Part shown: one piece after another, positions 57,001 to 64,000 of the stretch | Layout: each line of letters starts with the position of its first letter | Numbering within the stretch: the first letter of the stretch is position 1 | Origin: Ptychodera flava | Lineage: Eukaryota; Hemichordata; Enteropneusta; Ptychoderidae | Direction of reading: 5' to 3' | Assembly (NCBI RefSeq): GCF_041260155.1 | Contig: NC_091947.1 | Location: forward strand, 36,884,532 to 36,948,531 | Length of the DNA: 64,000 nt | The notes under the pieces: model-generated | Databases searched by the model: none | The model's input: only the letters and a program-made list of their open reading frames with translations | What the model was told of the DNA's origin: nothing | Translations under genes and position numbers: made by a program

Positions 57001-59395
57001 GTAACTCATCACCTGTTTCCCTGTACAACAGTCCAACTCATCACCTGTCTGTTTCCCTGTGCAAGTCCCACTCATCACCAGTTTCCCTGTGCAAGTCCAA
57101 CTCATCACCTGACTGTTTCCCGTACAACAGTCCAACTCATCACTTGACTGTTTCCCATTTCAACAGTCCAACTCATCACTTGACTGTTTCCCTGTACAAC
57201 AGTCCAACTCATCACTTGACTGTTCCTGTACAACAGTCCAACTCATCACCTGACTGTTTCCCTGTACAACAGTCCAACTCATCACCTGACTGTTTCCCTG
57301 TACAACAGTCCAACTCATCACCTGACTGTTTCCCTGTACAACAGTCCAACTCATCACTTGACTGTTTCCCTGTACAACAGTCCAACTCATCACTTGACTG
57401 TTTCCCTGTACAACAGTCCAACTCATCACCTGACTGTTTCCCTGTACAACAGTCCAACTCATCACTTGACTGTTTCCCTGTACAACAGTCCAACTCATCA
57501 CTTGACTGTTTCCCTGTACAACTCATCACCAGACTGTTTCCCTGTACAATAGTCCAACTCATCACCTGACTGTTTCCCTGTTCAACAGTCCAACTCATCA
57601 CCTGACTGTTTCCCTGTACAACAGTCCAACTCATCACCTGACTGTTTCCCTGTACAATAGTCCAACTCATCACCTGACTGTTTCCCTGTTCAACAGTCCA
57701 ACTCATCACTTGACTGTTTCCCTGTACAACAGTCCAACTCATCACTTGACTGTTTCCCATTTCAACGTCCAACTCATCACTTGACTGTTTCCCTGTACAA
57801 CAGTCCAACTCATCACTTGACTGTTTCCCTGTACAACTCATCACCAGACTGTTTCCCTGTACAATAGTCCAACTCATCACCTGACTGTTTCCCTGTACAA
57901 CAGTCTAACTCATCACCTGACTGTTTCCCTGTACAACAGTCCAACTCATCACCTGACTGTTTCCCTGTACAATAGTCCAACTCATCACCTGACTGTTTCC
58001 CTGTACAACAGTCCAACTCATCACTTGACTGTTTCCCTGTACAACTCATCACCAGACTGTTTCCCTGTACAATAGTCCAACTCATCACCTGACTGTTTCC
58101 CTGTACAATAGTCCTACTCATCACCTGACTGTTTCCCTGTACAACAGTCCAACTCATCACTTGACTGTTTCCCTGTACAACTCATCACCTGACTGTTTCC
58201 CTGTACAACAGTCCAACTCATCACCAGACTGTTTCCCTGTACAATAGTCCTACTCATCACCTGACTGTTTCCCTGTACAACAGTCTAACTCATCACCTGA
58301 CTGTTTCCCTGTACAATAGTCCTACTAATCACCTGACTGTTTCCCTGTACAACAGTCCAACTCATCACCTGACTGTTTCCCTGTACAATAGTCCTACTCA
58401 TCACCTGACTGTTTCCCTGTACAACAGTCTAACTCATCACCTGACTGTTTCCCTGTACAACAGTCCTACTAATCACCTGACTGTTTCCCTGTACAACAGT
58501 CCAACTCATCACTTGACTGTTTCCCTGTATAACAGTCCAACTCATCACTTGACTGTTTCCATTTCAACAGTCCAACTCATCACTTGACGGTTTCCCTGTA
58601 CAACAGTCCAACTCATCACTTGACTGTTTCCCTGTACAACTCATCACCTGACTGTTTCCCTGTACAACAGTCCAACTCATCACCTGACTGTTTCCCTGTA
58701 CAACAGTCCAACTCATCACCTGACTGTTTCCCTGTACAACAGTCCAACTCATCACCTGACTGTTTCCCTGTACAACAGTCCAACTCATCACCTGACTGTT
58801 TCCCTGTACAACAGTCCAACTCATCACCTGACTGTTTCCCTGTACAACAGTCCAACTCATCACCTGACTGTTTCCCTGTACAACAGTCCAACTCATCACC
58901 TGACTGTTTCCCTGTACAACAGTCCTACTAATCACCTGACTGTTTCCCTGTACAACAGTCCAACTCATCACTTGACTGTTTCCCTGTACAACAGTCCAAT
59001 CATCACTTGACTGTTTCCCTGTATAACAGTCCAACTCATCACTTGACTGTTTCCCTGTACAACTCATCACCTGACTGTTTCCCTGTACAACAGTCCAACT
59101 CATCACCTGACTGTTTCCCTGTACAACAGTCCAACTCATCACTTGACTGTTTCCCTGTACAACAGTCCAACTCATCACCTGACTGTTTCCCTGTACAACA
59201 GTCCAACTCATCACTTGACTGTTTCCCTGTACAACAGTCCAACTCATCACCTGACTGTTTCCCTGTACAACAGTCCAACTCATCACCTGACTGTTTCCCT
59301 GTACAACAGTCCAACTCATCACCTGACTGTTTCCCTGTACAACAGTCCAACTCATCACTTGACTGTTTCCCTTTACACCAGTCCAACTCATCACC
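57001..59395. repeat. 36-bp minisatellite, about 2.4 kb
   Basis: Unit ctgactgtttccctgtacaa plus cagtccaactcatcac, 36 bp, about 65 copies. Variants lack cagtccaa (28-bp units) or have an a/c or t/c change. The unit length is a multiple of three and contains no stop in several frames, so long false ORFs (up to 276 codons on the minus strand, repeating MSWTVVQGNSQV) appear on both strands. Confidence 0.98.
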
Positions 59396-60585
59396 CCTGG
59401 GTTTTTTTTAATTCAGGTCTAATGTCAGCTCACAACATGACAGGATAAAACCAAAGCGTGCTTGATCAAGGGTCTGTTATATTAGCTATTGGAATAACTT
59501 CCTATATGTTTGAAATACAAGTATTTATTTTCAATCCTGGGTATCCTTGCATAACACACGCAGCTCTGCAGAAATTGCCCTAAAGGCACAGCAAACTAAT
59601 TGAAGCAGCTAACCAACGGAAAATCTTTGAGTATTTTTTTTATTTCAAACATGAAACCACTGAAGTTTATAAGTGTTTGTAATGCAAAGAAACTAATACT
59701 GTAAATAAAAGTGAGTTGTTCTTGAAATAAGGTATTGTGTATGCTGTAATGTGGATTGTAAAAATTTGCTGCTGACGATTCCTCATTTTCTTTCACACGT
59801 CTGGCAACTTGACATTAGTAGATACTCCATACAGTTACACAAGAGGCTGACACTCAGGAACGGTACTGTTGATAAAGTGCTCATTTTAGGATTTGGTATA
59901 ACATTTGAAGTTTAATGTGAAAGAATAAACAAATAAATTTACTGCTTCTGTAACATCTTTACTCTAATAACACGAATTAAAACAGGTAGGCATAGTGCAA
60001 AAGGATTTACATCAAATGATGGATGCAAATATTGTAGTAGATGACTGACATCCGAGATCCCTGTTCTGAAAATATTTGTGTACAGATGGAATTGTTGTCA
60101 GTAATTACCTGCATTAATCATGTTATCTGTCTTGCCTGATACTGGTGACAGCTTTCATTTGACATAACCATCTTATCTCGCTTTACATGTTTTTTGATTC
60201 AAGCTTAGCTTGATATACCAGTAGTTTAAATTTATCAATGTAAAGTTTCACAATCCATGAAAATATGCTGCATTGCTAAATGAGTGAACATCACTGGCAA
60301 TGGAAGCAGGGCTCAAACTTTGTGATATAATAGAAAGTCATTTCTTCTGAACTTTGTTTTCTCAGTCAATAAAACAAATGACATAATATAGAACTTTCAA
60401 GTGTTTACAACAACAAAATATAGAGTCAGAACAAAACCATACTGTTAAATCAAAGGGCAACTTTTTATTCTGTTCAAGCAGCTATTGAGACTGTAAAGAC
60501 ATTTCTTTACAATCTGCTCTAAGTGGTATCCTATACTACTGTTCCAATTTAACAGTTTACAATTCTCTACAATTCCACTCTATCC
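59396..60585. other. No supported gene
   Basis: AT-rich. TTTATT at 60464-60469 is AATAAA on the minus strand and is a candidate poly(A) signal for the SWIB gene. Nothing else recognised. Confidence 0.4.
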
Positions 60586-60589
60586 CCAA

Positions 60590-60990
60590 ATGTATTGATA
60601 GCTATATATGAACAGTGAAATGAGCACATCACCGTGTTGTTTGACAATGTATTGATAGCTATATATGAACAGTGAAATGAGCACATCACTGTGTTGTTTG
60701 ACAATGTATTGATAGCTATATATGAACAGTGACATGAGCACATCACTGTGTTGTTTGACAATGTATTGATAGCTATATATGAACAGTGACATGAGCACAT
60801 CACCGTGTTGTTTGACAATGTATTGATAGCTATATATGAACAGTGACATGAGCACATCACTGTGTTGTTTGACAATTTATTGATAGCTATTTATGAACAG
60901 TGAAATGAGCACATCACTGTGTTGTTTGACAATGTATTGATAGCTATATATGAACAGTGACATGAGCACATCACCGTGTTGTTTGACAAT
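60590..60990. repeat. 57-bp tandem repeat, seven copies
   Basis: Unit tgtattgatagctatatatg then aacagtga(a/c)atgagcacatcac(t/c)gtgttgtttgacaa, 57 bp, about seven copies with few changes. The minus-strand ORFs (repeating SNNTVMCSCHCSYIAINTL) are artefacts of a unit divisible by three. It lies in the probable 3' UTR of the SWIB gene. Confidence 0.95.
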
Positions 60991-61336
60991 TTACCTAATG
61001 CATGTAAAGGCTTCAAGTGGAAAAAATATCAGTGCATCAACCATGATCTTTACTTTATATCAACTTATAGCAATTTATCTATGGCCTGTCACAACTCTCT
61101 CACTGACAGAACAGACAATCATAAATCTCTGTATAAAACATATATCGTAGCCTTACTGTGTTTAAAGGCAGTATTGTGTCCGTTTTATCTATTCAAAATG
61201 AAAATTTTTTCCAGTTTTCTGTTGGACGTCAACTGAAAACTCAGGGTAAATGTATTTCAAAGTACATGTCGACATAATGGTATCTCCATCAAGGCAGTGT
61301 TTACTAGTTCAAGTATTCTGGTAAGAATATAAAAGT

Positions 61337-62642
61337 TTAATTATCAGCTAGATAAACTGGATCTTTGATGTGAGTTTTTAAGTATTTCATCATGCCAAAT
61401 GTACGTATTCTCTTCTTTCCTACAGAACATAAACAAAGCGAGAAAACAATTGTTACTGAGTATTATAGTGATACTGATGGGTGAAGAGTTGAAACTATTG
61501 TGCTACCATAGAAACCAGGTATTCATCAACTTACCAAATACTCTGAACAGCTGATCATCACAAAGCATGAATTGCTTATTTTTTGGATCCTGCAAAACGA
61601 TTGAGATAAAATACAAATAAGTGACAACTGCATGAACGGACAGACACTGCAGGTGTAATCAATCATTGAGTACATTCTGTTATCATGTATGACATATCAA
61701 TGAACAAAACATGCAAAATTATGAATTGCATTTAATCAGTATATTGATAGTGTAAATACAGCACTCTATTTGGTCAAGACGTGTAAATAACAGAGCTATG
61801 TTCGGGATATAGCACAGTTGGGATACACATACGATCTCAGAGAAAAATCCCCTTTTAACATTTGACAACAGAATTTCAAGATAACAGCACTTCAGCAATG
61901 GGTATACCACCCTGTATATGCACTCACTATCCCTAGTCAATATATGTCATGAACTGGTCCAAATCTTGTCCTATACCTGTAGGTGTGGTGTATTACTTGA
62001 GTGTTGAATAACTACAATATTTATTTATCCGTTGACATGCCAAATGCAACTTAACAACACACAGACAGATAGATAGTTGTATACTTTAGAATATTTGCAA
62101 ATTGAATTCTGATACAATGCCCTATAAAGATCTGACAAATGAAGAACTCAAATAGCTTACCATTAATTCTCTTTCTCTGATGATTTCCCACATTCGCTTT
62201 ACGACATCATGTCTTGCCATCTGCAATCATAATCAGTTGTTTCATTAACTTCTGTCCAAACACACTTTTGAATTTTTAGGTTGAAATGTGAAATTTGAAA
62301 TTTTAAAATTGAACTTGTCAATTAGTGACTTCCTTATTACAGAAACTATCAGTATATTTGAAGTATCCATTATTTGGTGATATCAAGAGCAGACTATCTT
62401 AATGTCAATGAACACACCTTTATTACGGCCAAAAATATATATCAATGGAATAATTACATATTAAATATTATTCCTGTCTGTTACCACTGAAAGTAATATG
62501 GAATTTACATTGACCATCTTGACTGAATGATTTAACTAATTAATCAAAGTGAACAATTCTTAATTCTTACTTACTCTATCAGTTCCCATGATTTCCGCCA
62601 GTTCTGGAGACAGTACCATTTCTGCACTGTATCCTGATTTTC
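61337..62642 (-). CDS. SWIB-domain protein, last four exons
   Basis: Minus-strand exons 62642-62575, 62220-62161, 61589-61535 and 61419-61337, all with GT-AG borders and matching phases (2, 0, 0, 1), end in a stop at 61337-61339. They encode one SWIB domain: GYSAEMVLSPELAEIMGTDR, MARHDVVKRMWEIIRERELM, DPKNKQFMLCDDQLFRVF, KKRIRTFGMMKYLKTHI, then KDPVYLADN and stop. The order LSPELA-x-MG, R-x-VVK-x-W-x-I, DPKNKQ-x-x-CDD-L and the final F-M-KYL-H fit the UAF30/TRI1-like SWIB family, which joins the Mdm2 p53-binding fold and acts in RNA polymerase I transcription or chromatin, better than the SMARCD subunits. The N-terminus, often a DEK-C domain, lies upstream beyond what I can see. It has no long ORF because the exons are short. 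Confidence 0.87.
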
Positions 62643-64000
62643 CTGAATCAACAAATATTAAAAGAGATGTAATGGTTGCACTGAAACATTGGCATCAAAA
62701 TACTGACAAATTATATAATTTGCTTGACTGAAAATGTTAGATTATCAGAACTCTTATTTGAAAATTGAGAAACAAACAAATCAATTTGTCTTACATTTGT
62801 CCTGTAACCCTTTCACTACCATGGTTTGGCCAAAAGCCATTGTTAGCAATGGTCAGTGTGGATCTGTTTACAGGGCATTGGGGCAAACAGGTTAAGTTAT
62901 ATGCCAAGAAGCTCACATCTATGTATGACACACCCATCTTTTAGCCTTATAAGTTATCCTGCCAAGTTCATATACCGGTATGTGTGGCTATCTATCGTAT
63001 ACTGTCACCATAAGGTCAAGTTGTTAAAAACCAGTAAGGCATAATATGTCCCGTGCATTGCATAATAAAATAGCCTTGAACTTAAAGCCATTCCTTGGGT
63101 ACAAAAGGCAGCTTAACTTCAGTGGGTTCATTGTTTCGAATGACTGACACATGGAAGCCACACGAGCAACTGATCCAGAAAACTGGCATACATCTATTCC
63201 TTGCAAATAAATATAGCTCTCTGCCACCACAGTACCTCTCGTGAATACTTTGGAAATAGCATTGTGAGCGAAATACTGTCTATTTTTCAGGTTCAAGTGA
63301 TTTATTGATGAAAAGTTTGTTTCTGTACGTGGTCGATGGCATTAACAACATAGTCGTTGACCATTTCAAACTGCTGTCAATCACAAAGTGATGCGCAGAA
63401 GGTGCTTATGATCAAACATTTGCTGTATACACCGGATCACCTACGATATACACAATGCAACAAATCCTCAAATAAAGAACATTCAATCAATACAAACCTG
63501 AAAACAGTCGAATGCATACTGCCGTAATTTAGTCTCGTAAGCCTTTTATCATATTTTTGTGAGACTACCGGTATGCTTGTGACAATGCACATACATGAGG
63601 TACAAGGTATGTGTGTGTGTACTTAGGCCAAAAAGCCAGTGTACTGTTAACGGCAGTTCTCTTTGCGGGAAATGTGGTGGCCCTGAAAATGGCCATTTGG
63701 TTTGTGTCAAAGACATAACTTACTGCCAATGGTGGTCCGTGTATGAGCGATTTGGAGGATTTGGGTACACGGACCGTACAAGCTGCAACACATAATAGGG
63801 GATAATTTTCCTCTTTGTGAAAACGGTCCATCAACCCACATAAGACGTGCCTTGCATTCAATATACATGGCATCCATCCAGGCACCTCTCCTGCACATTA
63901 AGCATCAAGCAATTTTTGTGCAAATTTCCTCTGATGCCAGCGTTCAGGTCACAAGTCCACTGCCAAGTAATTCCAACCTTGATAAATGGTCACAACTCCC
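62643..64000. other. Probable upstream intron of the SWIB gene; no exon recognised
   Basis: The first visible SWIB exon begins in phase 2, so more coding exons must lie upstream. I looked on the minus strand for a DEK-C-like or lysine-rich exon and found none to the window end. ORFs at 63565-63885 show no motif. Confidence 0.4.

Noticed and set aside
57160..59411. Long repetitive ORFs on both strands (up to 276 codons)
   Set aside because: Artefact of a 36-bp minisatellite unit divisible by three without stops; no splice or start support.
60567..60875. 102- and 91-codon minus-strand ORFs
   Set aside because: They are readings of a 57-bp tandem repeat.

Overview
The window is animal nuclear DNA: AT-rich, with introns at GT-AG sites, microsatellites, long minisatellites, SINE and LINE copies and a large virus-like DNA transposon. 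A Vax-type homeobox gene and the repeat content suggest a marine invertebrate, probably a non-vertebrate deuterostome such as a hemichordate or cephalochordate. The species cannot be fixed from the sequence.

Layout. (1) 1-1.5 kb holds the last two exons (+) of a multi-copy, probably transposon-derived gene. (2) 1.5-5.4 kb is intergenic, with diverged repeats carrying nuclear-receptor-like half sites. (3) 5.4-24.7 kb holds a minus-strand gene: a first exon with a cysteine-rich CXC domain (24490-24717) and a last exon with a P2X7-type C-terminal domain (5420-5902). Its intron contains a 16.9 kb Polinton/Maverick at about 6582-23473, with TIRs of roughly 330-345 bp and a TATTGC target duplication. 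(4) 24.8-33 kb is repeat-rich, including a 2.3 kb 25-bp minisatellite and a tRNA-derived SINE. (5) 33.2-41.4 kb is the three-exon Vax gene (+), with a MITE and SINE in its second intron. (6) 41.4-48 kb shows nothing I can support. (7) 48.0-50.95 kb is a broken CR1/L2-type LINE (-). (8) 51-61.3 kb is intergenic, with a 2.4 kb 36-bp minisatellite and a 57-bp tandem array. (9) 61.3-62.6 kb holds the last four exons of a minus-strand SWIB-domain gene, which continues past the window.

The Polinton is the core of the window. It encodes protein-primed type B DNA polymerase, a retroviral-type integrase with a chromodomain, an FtsK/HerA-type packaging ATPase, a probable major capsid protein, a probable minor capsid/penton protein, several small membrane proteins, a fiber-like protein with phage-tail-like and ConA/LamG-like features, a 240-residue protein with an acidic tail, and a fusion of a deoxynucleoside-kinase-like domain to a DnaQ-like exonuclease domain. 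I found no adenovirus-type cysteine protease. Polymerase, integrase, ATPase and capsid genes are split by frameshifts, almost all of them indels, while at least six other ORFs are intact. The element is therefore either recently damaged or affected by assembly indel errors.

Two regulatory patterns stand out. A short TATATAC-like word lies within about 30 bp of the start codon of most Polinton genes on both strands. Each TIR carries two GGGAAATTCC kappa-B-like sites, a TGAGTCA AP-1 site and a TATATAAAG box in the same order, which suggests host stress or immune signalling could drive the element.
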